From contig BSDZ01000005.1 of assembly GCA_030268105.1 (NCBI GenBank), positions 2,956,890 to 3,020,889 of the forward strand: 64,000 bases of DNA, read 5' to 3'. The notes below the pieces were generated by a model. That model had not been told where the DNA came from, did no database searches, and saw only the letters and a program-made list of their open reading frames with translations. The DNA is from Volvox africanus. Its lineage: Eukaryota > Chlorophyta > Chlorophyceae > Chlamydomonadales > Volvocaceae. Of the stretch, positions 44,350 through 53,778 are shown in pieces. Positions within the stretch are counted from its first letter, which is position 1. Each line of letters opens with the position of its first letter. The position numbers and the translations under genes are program-made.

Positions 44350-45699
44350 ATGCACATCGTCACTCACAACGTGCGAGGACTGGGGATGAACTTCCTCAGT
44401 ACACTGTGTAATGTGCGGACATGGGATGCCGATATCATTGTTCTAACCGAAACTAAAACCAGCAACCGCACCGGATGGATGAAAGACGCCCTACACAAAG
44501 AGCTGCAGGGATACAGACTTTGCTGCAGTTCGAAACCATGTAACTCTGGCAAGGAACGCCTCACATCAGGTGTCGCAATTGTGATCGGTGCAGGACAAGT
44601 GACACACATACCACCGCCGCTCCCGCTACATGGGCACCTGTGCCAATGCAAGATCTCCACGTCAGCAAGTACTCCCCTACATGTGCTGGGCATCTACTGT
44701 CCGGAAGACACCTTAGTCCGAACCAACATATATGCGCACTGCCAGACAGTTCTAAGACAGGCCAAGAATAACGGGGAACATGTAATCCTAGCCGGAGACT
44801 TTAATGCCGTCCTGAACCCTGATGACCGCAGCACAGGCCTGCTTGACACAGCAGACCGACTACACCTCAAATTCATCACCGATAACATGCTCACACCGGT
44901 GCCTGAAAACCGCTCCCCCTGCCACCCGTCCTTCAAACAATGGAGCAAGGAACGCTGTACACACCAAAGCCAAATAGACGATATCCTGATGTGCCCCACT
45001 CTACACGCGAGCATAGAAGTGGGGACACCTGCAAACGGGAACACACCACAAGCGTACTGCACTGTCTCTGTCGCCGGAGGAAACTTCAACCATAACCCAG
45101 TACATGTCCGCCTGCCCACCGACGCTATCCGCCTGTGGGACGCCAAGAGACTGGTGACCCCAAAGAACCAAGACGGAGACGGGGTCCGAATTAAATGGAA
45201 AAACGTGATACTACCGGTTCCGAACACCACAATCCATGCAGCGCAAACAAAGATGGATGCCTCGCTCACGTCGGACATCCTCAGCCTCCAGAAATACCTC
45301 CGCCCAGCCGTCCATGAGATTGAGGCTGGCATTGCGAAACACACCGAGGACCCCACTGATATGACAGCCACCCGCTTGATGACACTACTTTGCGACCACG
45401 ACAGCATCACGGCGGTCAATGTAGAGATTGCGGCAGCAATGCTTCAAACAACCCTCAACAAGGGACTAGACATCCTACTAGACCTGTGCCCGCAGAAACC
45501 GCCACATACGGGCAAAATACACACCAAACGCACAGTCAGCAGAGGACTGAAAAAGCTACACAGAGAACACACCCGGCTCAAACATGAATACGAAAGGGAA
45601 TTACGGATGCAGGCCGCCCCTGGATACCAACAGCCTGATTGCGCGGATAACTCAACAAGCCCTAATGGGTCGGCATCGAACAGCACCCACACACCTCCC
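44350..45699 (+). CDS. LINE ORF2 N-terminal part: APE-type endonuclease (interrupted)
   Basis: It opens with MHIVTHNVRGLG, carrying the metal-site Asn (N7). It continues with LTETK (E34), GDFNAVLNPDDR (D150, N152) and SQIDDILM, then NFNHNPVHVRL. This is the endonuclease/exonuclease/phosphatase order that nicks target DNA for target-primed reverse transcription. At the last motif, usually SDH, the sequence has N247-H248: the Asp is replaced, which may weaken catalysis. The following 200 residues are a charged linker with no RT motifs. The reading is broken after HTPP by the Copia element; the apparent last 15 codons to 45744 are LTR sequence. Confidence 0.82.
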
Positions 45700-45861
45700 T
45701 GTTGGAATTTGGCTTTACGAGTTCGGTCAGACTTGCCTTTATGATGTTTTTGGTTAGAAGTCATTTGTGTACGACTGACTATATCGGTCTCTTGTTCCTT
45801 GCCTTGAGAGCCTAGAATCTCTTGTAACATGTAAGCGATAATACACACGAAAAGTCCAATA
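45700..45861 (+). repeat. Copia 5' LTR (162 bp)
   Basis: It runs TGTTGGAATTTGG to AAAGTCCAATA. The start TGTTGGAAT matches the common Copia terminus. The end is ATA rather than CA. It is identical to the 3' LTR by eye. Confidence 0.94.
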
Positions 45862-45878
45862 GGTTATGAGCCCCGCGC
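45862..45878 (+). promoter_or_regulatory. Copia primer-binding site for an internal initiator-tRNA fragment
   Basis: GGTTATGAGCCCCGCGC follows the LTR without a gap. Its complement contains CTCATAACC, the anticodon stem-loop of initiator tRNA-Met. The Drosophila copia element uses the same half-tRNA priming with GGTTATGGGCC. Confidence 0.82.
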
Positions 45879-45950
45879 AACGGCGCGTCTAGGTGAATCC
45901 TGATTATCCAAAAAGTCGGCCGCACGAGGTGGTAGCGACGATAGGACAGG

Positions 45951-47678
45951 ATGGGCAAGGACGAGGATACCACGAAGGTATTCTTCGGTCGCGATGACTA
46001 CGTTACGGTGACCCAAGTTGTGAACGCACACTTGGAGAGGAAGCTCATCGATGACACGATCAGCGACGACGAGGATGTCCTCGCTGCGATCAAGCCAAAC
46101 GACGACAAATTGGCTCGCGGCACCATCAAGAAATACATTTTACCAGAAGATTTGCTACAGTTTGCGGGCAACACAACGGCACGAGATTTGTGGGTGGCGC
46201 TGGCGAAGAAGCACATTCCCAACGTCCGCAATTTCAGGATGCAAATCCAACAACAGCTTAAGGATTTTGAGATGTTGTCAGGAGAAAGTATTGACGATTA
46301 TTTCCGCCGCTTTTATAAAATTGGCTACAAGGCCAGCCTTATTTCGATGAAGATTGAGCCTGAGGATGCGTTACTCCACCTTATCCGCGGCTTGTCATCG
46401 GACTACGACGGAGTCAAGTCCGTGCTACGCCACATGGAGAGCATCGAAAGCGTGGACCAGCTGCAGGATATGCTCAAGACCGAAGAGGGCGAGCTAAGGC
46501 TTCAGCGTAACAAGGCTCGCGAGGTGTCCCTGATGTCCCTCTCCCGTACCCATGATGGAGCCCGAGTGGGGCCCAGCCAGGGCGCTGGAGCAGGCAACGC
46601 CGACGGAGGCAGGAGTAGGAAGGCGTGCCTCTACTGCAATAAGGAGGGGCATTTCATCGCAGAATGCAGGAAGAAGGCAAATGATGAGCAGCGGGGGATT
46701 TGGAGGCCGGCGTTGAAGGGATTGCGGCAGAAGCCCCGAAACCCGCCGGCATTAGCAGCTCCACCGCCGGCGCCGCCTCCAGTGGCGGCCGCGGCCCAAC
46801 CCCCAGCCGCCGCACAGGCAGCGGCTCCCCCACGGCCAGCACAAGGCCAACGGAGACAGCTGATCGCCCGGGTATACTCTTCCCAGCAGGACGACTGGGA
46901 GCGGGAGTTGTGGCTGTTCGACACTGGAGCAGAAGTCCATGTCACTGGAGACAAGGACAAGCTCCGGAACTATCAGCATTGTGGTTCAGATTGTAAAGTG
47001 TGGTTAAAAACAGCGAATGGAAGCGTGGTACGCCCGGAGGGCCATGGGCGGGTCATGTTCCGCTCCTCTTGTTTTGAGACAGATGTCGAGGTAGACGTGT
47101 ACCATGCACCGGGGATCATGGGTCATATTCTGTCTTTGAAGGCGTTAGAGGGCAGTTTTGGACCGAATGTGGTTCCCCAGTTCTCAGGGGTCTTGCCACA
47201 CGTGGAGATTGGTGGGGCACCCGCGATTGAGTTGGAGAAGATCGATGGGTTGTTCTATGCTGAGGACTCCAGCTACGACAGCTGGATGGGTCGGTATGGG
47301 TCCGACAGGTGCTTAAGTGGTAAGAAGGTCCGTGAGGAATTGAGGAAGGTCAAGCTTGCCATCACGAAGCAGGATTCCAATCTTGGCGTTCTTTGGCATA
47401 AACGGTACGGACATTTGGGTTTTGACGCCCTGGCCAAGGTGGCCAGCAGTGATATGGTCACGGGTTTCGGTGCAAGTGTGGATGATGTGGTGGCTGCGAA
47501 GGGGCAGTTCTGTAAGCCCTGCGCCGAGGGCAAGCAGACACGGCAGCCGCACCCATCAACCGGCAATGTTAAGAGTAAGAGGCTCGATTTGGTGCATATG
47601 GACCTTTGCGGTCCATTGCCAGTGAAGTCGTGGAATAATGCGAAGCATTGGGTCACGTTCTACGATGATTGCACGTAG
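45951..47678 (+). CDS. gag-pol: Copia Gag-Pol first part: gag, zinc knuckle, protease, integrase N-terminus
   Basis: The 575-codon frame starts MGKDEDTTKVF. It has a UBN2-like gag (LWVALAKKHIPN, MQIQQQLKDFEML, IDDYFRRFYKIGYK), a zinc knuckle CLYCNKEGHFIAEC at 226-239 and a Pro/Ala-rich linker. A protease LFDTGAEVHVTG (D324) follows, then the integrase zinc site H..H..CKPC and the first catalytic block HMDLCGPLP. It stops at UAG (47676-47678) after YDDCT. The same frame continues to 49259, so this is a single nonsense codon, or less likely a recoded one. Confidence 0.9.
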   Translation: MGKDEDTTKVFFGRDDYVTVTQVVNAHLERKLIDDTISDDEDVLAAIKPNDDKLARGTIKKYILPEDLLQFAGNTTARDLWVALAKKHIPNVRNFRMQIQQQLKDFEMLSGESIDDYFRRFYKIGYKASLISMKIEPEDALLHLIRGLSSDYDGVKSVLRHMESIESVDQLQDMLKTEEGELRLQRNKAREVSLMSLSRTHDGARVGPSQGAGAGNADGGRSRKACLYCNKEGHFIAECRKKANDEQRGIWRPALKGLRQKPRNPPALAAPPPAPPPVAAAAQPPAAAQAAAPPRPAQGQRRQLIARVYSSQQDDWERELWLFDTGAEVHVTGDKDKLRNYQHCGSDCKVWLKTANGSVVRPEGHGRVMFRSSCFETDVEVDVYHAPGIMGHILSLKALEGSFGPNVVPQFSGVLPHVEIGGAPAIELEKIDGLFYAEDSSYDSWMGRYGSDRCLSGKKVREELRKVKLAITKQDSNLGVLWHKRYGHLGFDALAKVASSDMVTGFGASVDDVVAAKGQFCKPCAEGKQTRQPHPSTGNVKSKRLDLVHMDLCGPLPVKSWNNAKHWVTFYDDCT

Positions 47679-49259
47679 TTTTCGGAGGTGCGGTGTATCA
47701 CTGACAAGACCGTGGTTCCTGAGACGGTGAAGGAGGTGATAAAGTTGTGGGAGCGGCAGATTGGCGACAAGGTCCGCCGCATCCACACTGACCGTGGCTT
47801 AGAGTACGTAAATGAAGAACTGGCTAGCACTTTGCGGGACATGGGCATTTTCCATGAGAAGACGGCGCCGTACACACCACAGCAGAATGGCGCCGCGGAG
47901 CGTTTGAATCGCACTCTGGAGGAGTGTGTGCGCACCATGTTGGCCGATTCAGGTTTGCCGCAGGAAATGTGGAGTGAGGCTGTTATTACGGCCAATACTC
48001 TTCGCAACGTATCTCCCACGAAGGGCAGCAATCTCACGCCTTGGGAGCGGTTCATTGGTGAAAAACCGGACGTGTCGAAGTTGAGGGTTTTTGGCTGCCC
48101 TGCATACGTCATGATTCCTAAGCAGCAGCGCCATAAGCTGGATCCCGTGAGCGTGCCGGGCCAGTTTGTGGGTTACGCACCAGGCATGAGTGCATGGCGG
48201 GTGTGGATACCGAAGGATAGGCGTGTCCGCATCAGTTGTGATGTTAAGTTTGATGAGTGGGGCGTTCGTGGGAGCATGGAGTTCGACGCCTCAGAATCGG
48301 AGGAGGAGGATGTCTCTGGGTCCGATCCCGAGGCTGATGAGGGCAACGAAATACAAGAGGAGATCAAGCAGTTGTATGAATGCCGTGACATGGGGGAAGC
48401 GGAGGTGTTTTTGGGTTTAGTCATCAAGCGGGACCGTGAGACCCGCACCCTCACAGTGTCGCAGGAACACATGATCCATGAGCTGATCGAGCGGTATGGC
48501 ATGGTTAATGCAGATCCAAGATCCATTCCCATGAGCCCGGGGACGATCCTGATGCGGGCTGCTGACGGGGAAGTTTTGGATCGCTCGCGATATCCGTACA
48601 TTGAGCTGGTAGGCAGCTTGATGTACATCACAAATTGCACCCGGCCTGACATTGCACAAGCCGTGGGAGTCCTCACACGCCACATGTCAGCACCCACTGA
48701 GCAGCACTGGAGAGCTGCGAAGGCAGTAGTTCGCTTCTTGCTGGCAACACCTCAGTGCGGCATCGTTTTTGGTGGCGAACGTGTTGAAGAAGGTTTAATT
48801 GGTTATACAGATTCAGATTATGCAGGATGCATTGAGAGCCGCAAGTCAACTGGTGGTTACGTTTTCACTTTGCATGGAGGCTCAGTGAGTTGGTCGAGCA
48901 GGCTACAGCGTACAGTTACGAGTTCGACCATGGAAGCGGAATACGTGGCGGCATCGGAGGCTACCAAGGAGGCACTCTGGCTACGTCTTCTGCTCTCGGA
49001 GTTGGGTTACTCGTTACGTCCGACCACCATCAACTGTGATAGCCAGTCAGCGATTAAGATCACGAAGAACCCAGTAATTTCAGGAAAATCAAAGCACATT
49101 GCTGTGCGATATCACATGGTTCGTGAGCAAGTGGCACGTGGAGCGGTGGTCATGGAGGACTGTCGCAGCGACGACATGGTGGCGGATATCTTGACGAAGC
49201 CGCTGCCGTTGGAGAAGTTTGCAAAGCACCAGAAGAGCATGGGCGTGTGCAAGATCTGA
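47679..49259 (+). pseudogene. pol: Copia Pol second part: integrase core, RT remnant, RNase H
   Basis: In frame with the preceding part past the UAG. It has integrase IHTDRGLEY (second D) and PQQNGAAERLNRT (E), then an acidic linker. The text then jumps directly to the RT thumb (YECRDMGEAEVFLGLVI). The RT palm with the LLYVDD-type catalytic motif is absent, an internal deletion at about 48350 that keeps the frame. RNase H follows intact (YTDSDYAGC, SSTMEAEYVA) with the terminal ADILTKPL block. Not catalytically complete, so it would need enzymes in trans. Confidence 0.88.
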
Positions 49260-49270
49260 CCGCGTGGGAG

Positions 49271-49432
49271 TGTTGGAATTTGGCTTTACGAGTTCGGTCA
49301 GACTTGCCTTTATGATGTTTTTGGTTAGAAGTCATTTGTGTACGACTGACTATATCGGTCTCTTGTTCCTTGCCTTGAGAGCCTAGAATCTCTTGTAACA
49401 TGTAAGCGATAATACACACGAAAAGTCCAATA
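49271..49432 (+). repeat. Copia 3' LTR (162 bp)
   Basis: Identical by eye to the 5' LTR, and preceded by a short purine-rich GTGGGAG tract. The target duplication CTCCC follows. Confidence 0.94.
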
Positions 49433-49437
49433 CTCCC

Positions 49438-49642
49438 GATGCGGGGGGCTTGCTGGAGCAACTACGTGACACGATTCGATGGGTCGGTAGCCAAATACGA
49501 CAGGCGCTAACAATATAACGCGGGAAAAACATAGCTGCAGCGCGACGCCGAACACAACATCTGATTGCCACACAACCTCGTCGGGCTCACCAAAGTATCT
49601 TCAGCAAGGATGAATTCGAACGCAGCCTACCTGTGGTGAAAC
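49438..49642 (+). pseudogene. Resumed LINE ORF2 fragment
   Basis: After the Copia element the ORF2 frame continues (AGGLLEQLRDTIRWVGSQIR). It meets a UAA near 49517, then reads a basic Gln/Arg-rich segment (FSKDEFERSL). It is cut by the LTR at 49643. The region is upstream of RT in LINEs. Confidence 0.55.
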
Positions 49643-50065
49643 TGTTGTATATGGTACCCACGAAGGGTGGTATCAAAAGATACCGGTTGTTGTGCCAGAG
49701 CCTGATTAAGTAGAGCTGCCGACTAGGTCGTACTTGAGAGACCATTAGGCCTCGAACCGGGCATGACCTTCAGAAGTCACCACTACAACTGGAGATTCAG
49801 TGAACCAGGAACCAGGTGTTCCACCATTTACCATTCAGGCGGTAAATGGCCCATTCCATAGAGGTTATGGAGTAACCAACATGTTCGGATGTTTCAGGAA
49901 GTCAGTTAGTATTGGTCGTCGACAGCCGAGACCAAATCCACAAATCAAATGCCAGATGGGAACATGAAACAGTTAATCTGATAATTAAATATATTATATC
50001 AAAAAATAATAAACAGATAATTATTATATCTTAATGAATTACCGAAATGCGTTAAGGATACAACA
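49643..50065 (-). repeat. 3' LTR of a second Gypsy family (423 bp)
   Basis: It runs TGTTGTATATGG to AAGGATACAACA, with the same hexamer termini as the main family but a different and shorter body. A polypurine tract follows on the minus strand (complement of ATTGTTCCCCC). Confidence 0.85.
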
Positions 50066-52944
50066 ATTGTTCCCCCTCTAGATGCAGCGTCCCGATGCAT
50101 GAAAAGAGAGTAGACAGGTTGAGGTAGGACAGCGTCAGAGAGGTCCGTCCTTAGACTGTGCCCGCAGCCTAGCTTCATCAAGCAGGGGTTTCATGTCAGG
50201 GGTGAAGTTACGTGCCGGTTCCCAGCTATTGTGCTCAGACGAATACCCAGACCACTTAACCAGGTACTCATGTATGTTACGCTTACGCCTGCCCTTGCCA
50301 ACACGTCGTGCACGGTAATCCAGGATACGTTCGACAGGATACAGGGTCTGCTTACCCTATAACCAGGTAAAGGGATTAGCTTCCGTAACAGGAGGGATGC
50401 TATCGTTAGCCTCAGGCAGAGTACCCCGATATGGACGTACAAGAGATACATGAAATGTGGGATGAATGCGTAGATCAGATGGGAGTTGTAACTCTACAGC
50501 CACCGACCCTACCATGCGTACGACAGGATAAGGCCCCACAAAGCACGGTAATAACTTGTGAAACCCATCTGCTGGGGAACGAAGGTTTTTTGTGCTCAAC
50601 ATAACCAGCTGCCCCTTAGTGAACGTGACGTCCTTTTTGGACTTGTTATAATAGTCCATAGCCCGTTGCTGTGCAGCTTCCAGGCAAGCTTTAGCATCAG
50701 TTAGATGGGACACGAAAGACTTAGCAAACATTTTTGCAGCTGGAACATTTATGTGCAATTCCCGCCAAACAGGCAATGCAGGGTTAAAACCGTAATTCAG
50801 GAAAAACGGACTATTACCAACGGACCGGTTAGTAGCATTATTAATGGCAAACCCAGCAGCGGTTAGGTAGGTATCCCATGCAGTAGGGGTGCGTCCTGCA
50901 AAGTTACGGAGCATATCCCCAGGACACGGTTAACACGCTCTGTTTGCCCATCAGATTGGGGGGTGGTAGGCGGTGGACAGATTTACCCACATTCCTACCA
51001 GAATCCCCAGGGCGCCCCAACTTACATGCAAATTGAGCGCTGCGATCAGATACCACGGACTTGGGGACCCCATGCAAACGTACCACATTGTCGAAAAATA
51101 GACGGGCCGTTTGCTCAGCTGTGCAGGATGATGTCGTGGGGGCCAGGTGGACCATCTTAGTGAAACGGTCGACCAGGACCAGCACGGCGTCGTATTCCTC
51201 CCTCAGTTTTGGGCAGCACAACAATAAAGTCCATAGAGACGCTTTCCCACAGAGCGTCGGGAATGGGAAGAGGTTGGAGATGCCCATGTGATTTACCAGA
51301 CTGGGCCTTATTGCACTGGCACAGGTCGCAACAGAGGACATAATTTTCGGTGTCCTTAGCCATGTGGGGCCACCAGAATTGACACTGCAAAAGCTCCAGT
51401 AACCGCGTGCAGCCAGGATGCCCAGCAAGAGGGCCGTCATGAAAACATGAGAGAAGTTCACGACGTAATGAATCATCGTTAGGTACGACAATCTGACGGT
51501 TGGATCCTTCCAATCGGATCCATAAGCCATGCTCCTGTACCAAGTGCCCCGTGTTGTTGTGAATTGTGAACCATGGGTCGGCTGCATAAGCCTGTTTCAA
51601 GCGCTTGGTAAAATTGGAGGGCACGAAGTTAGGTTTTGCCTGAGACCTACTTCGTGTGCTTACCGCCAGAATGGCTGCATGCAGTGAGGGGTGCCTACTG
51701 AGAGCATCAGCTATGTTCAGTGAGCCGCTCAGGTACTCCCAATCAAAGTTAAACCGTGCCAGGTATTCCATCCAGCAGGCCTGGCGTCGGTTAAGGGAGG
51801 GCACACCTTGCAGAAACGTAAGGGGTTTGTGATCAGTCTTGAGGGCAAAAGGCCGGCCCTCAAGGTAACATCGCCATTCCTTCAAGGCATGTAGGACCGC
51901 AAGAAATTCCTGTTCCCCTGTAGTATAACGGGTTTCAGCCCCCGAAAACTTCTTACTCGTGTATGCAATGGGGCGTCCCTGCTGCAACAGAACTGCCCCC
52001 GTCCCATGTATAGATGCATCAGTTATGACCTCTACATGGAACGGCAATGAGTAGTCAGGGAAGTGCAGGATAATATCAGAGATAGCACGCTTCAAAGCAT
52101 CAAAAGCTGCTTGGCATGCAGGGGTCCAGGCCTCAGGTGAAGAGAAGGCTCCCTTACGTGTGAGGTTTGTTAGCGGTGCAGCAATGACTGAGTAGCGCTC
52201 TATGAACTTACGAAAGTAGTTGGTCAGGCCCAAAACCTTACGCAGTTCCTGAAGGTTGGAGGGCACTGGCCAATCCCGAACAACAGCAGTTTTCCGGGGG
52301 TCCATCCGTATGCCACCCTGAGACACTATGTGCCCCAGATACTCCACCTGTGGTTGTGCCCAGTGGCACTTAGAACGCTTAGCATACAGCTGCTCACGCC
52401 GCAGAACCTCAAAGACCAGGCGGAGGTGTTGTATGTGCTCCTCACGGGTCTTTGAAAACACCAGGATATCGTCCAGATAACAGATGACGAATTTGTCGAT
52501 GTATGGCCTGAAGATACGGTCCATGACGGCTTGGAACGTTGCAGGGGCGTTCGTCAGTCCGAAACTAAGGACGGTATATTCAAAATGGCCAAACGGCGTA
52601 CGGAAAGCCGTTTTAGGGATGTCAGATTCTGCTATACGAATCTGATTATACCCCTGCTGGAGGTCAATAGAGCTAAAGAATGCAGAATCTTTAGCTTATC
52701 CAGCAGATCATCGACACGTGGGAGGGGGTAACGGTTCTTAACCGTTGCAGCATTTAACCCCCTATAATCAATGCACATTCTCAGAGTCCCATCCTTCTTT
52801 CCCACAAACAGAATAGGGGCGGAGTATGGGGATGTGCTTGGCCGTATCATACCTTTTTTCAGCAGCTCAGTAACCTGTCGTTTGACCTCGTCCAGCTCCA
52901 AGGGGCTTAGCCGATACATGGGGCGGTAAACGGGTACTGTGCCA
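50066..52944 (-). pseudogene. pol: Second-family Gypsy pol, decayed (chromodomain, IN, RNase H, RT)
   Basis: Reading 3' to 5' on the plus strand: chromodomain ([17 protein letters not shown]); integrase C-terminus (50357-50914, [14 protein letters not shown]); a frameshifted integrase core (50904-51587); integrase zinc site, RNase H and RT (51157-52524, YLDDILVFSKT); and RT N-terminus (52632-52919, [15 protein letters not shown]). A TAG replaces an Ala codon just before the chromodomain (FTWL-stop-GKQ), and at least two frameshifts are present. The protein is clearly related to the main family but distinct throughout. The element continues at 58084-58579 beyond a nested insertion. Confidence 0.88.
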
Positions 52945-53778
52945 TGTTGTGCCTCTCCTTAGGGTTTGCTCATAGGTATCTGCACGTCTGGGGACTTTTG
53001 ATACCGATGCACAAGCACTTGCAAGTACATCAAGGCATTTGAGAGCAAACAGAGACAGCGGAAGACTTCAGAGCAAGGAGAGATATAACTTACAATCATA
53101 TATCAACGAAGCAATGCAGGGACGCGATCGCCGTCAGCGCCGGAAGCAAGCGTTCATCACGCGGCGTTGATTAGCGAAGTTTAGGCTTAGCTCGGGCTAA
53201 GATGATAGAGCAACTAGCAATAGTTGAGTTGAACACACGAGTGTTCCATAGGCATAAGAATGTTTTGTCTGCTCTCCTTAGCCGTCCTCGCATCTGTTAT
53301 ACTCACGATATCTCTACGCCGTACAATGCACACTAGGAGGCCAACCCTAAGTGCGGCAAACCCTACTGCGTATCTGCGATATCCACGTATAACAACCGAT
53401 AAGCCTTTCCGGCATTCGCATGATGCAAGGGTCCGAATAGCAATATTCGGTTGCAAGTCATCATCGCGACTAGTGCGGTGCTCGCAAAGCATGCCGCAAC
53501 AACGTAATATTATAACAAATAATATTACTTAACAGTACATGACATGAGCATGCCGCGCGCCTGTGCTTCTCTGAGCATTGCATATGTTAGGCGTATCAGC
53601 GGTGATGCGATGTGTCGTGATGCATAGCATTAACATGCTAATTATATGTAAATGTATGCAAATACATTTATATGCATGCGAGTTCATTCATGGTCATCAT
53701 GCATTCATCAAGTCAGCACTTCGCCTCGTAGCGTCGCATTGACCTACACATCGGCGGGAAATGAACCGTGGCACAACA
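52945..53778 (-). repeat. LTR F (834 bp)
   Basis: It runs TGTTGTGCCTCTCC to GTGGCACAACA. It is a subfamily of the main LTRs, with conserved hairpins CCGAATA/TATTCGG and GTAATATTAT/ATAATATTAC. Confidence 0.93.

Larger units (their letters stand above)
45700..49432 (+). mobile_element. Ty1/Copia retrotransposon, recent but defective, 3.7 kb
   Basis: Two 162-bp LTRs (45700-45861 and 49271-49432) appear identical. They are flanked by the 5-bp duplication CTCCC (45695-45699 and 49433-49437). The internal gene order is gag, protease, integrase, RNase H, as in Copia. The catalytic part of RT is deleted and one in-frame UAG lies in integrase. Confidence 0.95.
40472..49642 (+). mobile_element. LINE-like retrotransposon with a membrane/Josephin ORF1 and APE endonuclease ORF2 (interrupted, 3'-truncated)
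   Basis: ORF1 (membrane segments plus Josephin domain) continues in frame across the solo LTR at 42965-43797 into a basic tail ending at 44130. ORF2 starts at 44350 with an apurinic-endonuclease-like domain and is cut at 45699 by a Copia insertion. It resumes at 49438 for about 200 bp until the LTR of another Gypsy family at 49643. Reverse transcriptase lies beyond the break and is not in the window. Both ORFs share a C/A-rich codon style unlike the Gypsy genes. The assignment to the LINE class rests on the endonuclease and on the two-ORF layout, so it is less sure than the domain calls. Confidence 0.68.
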
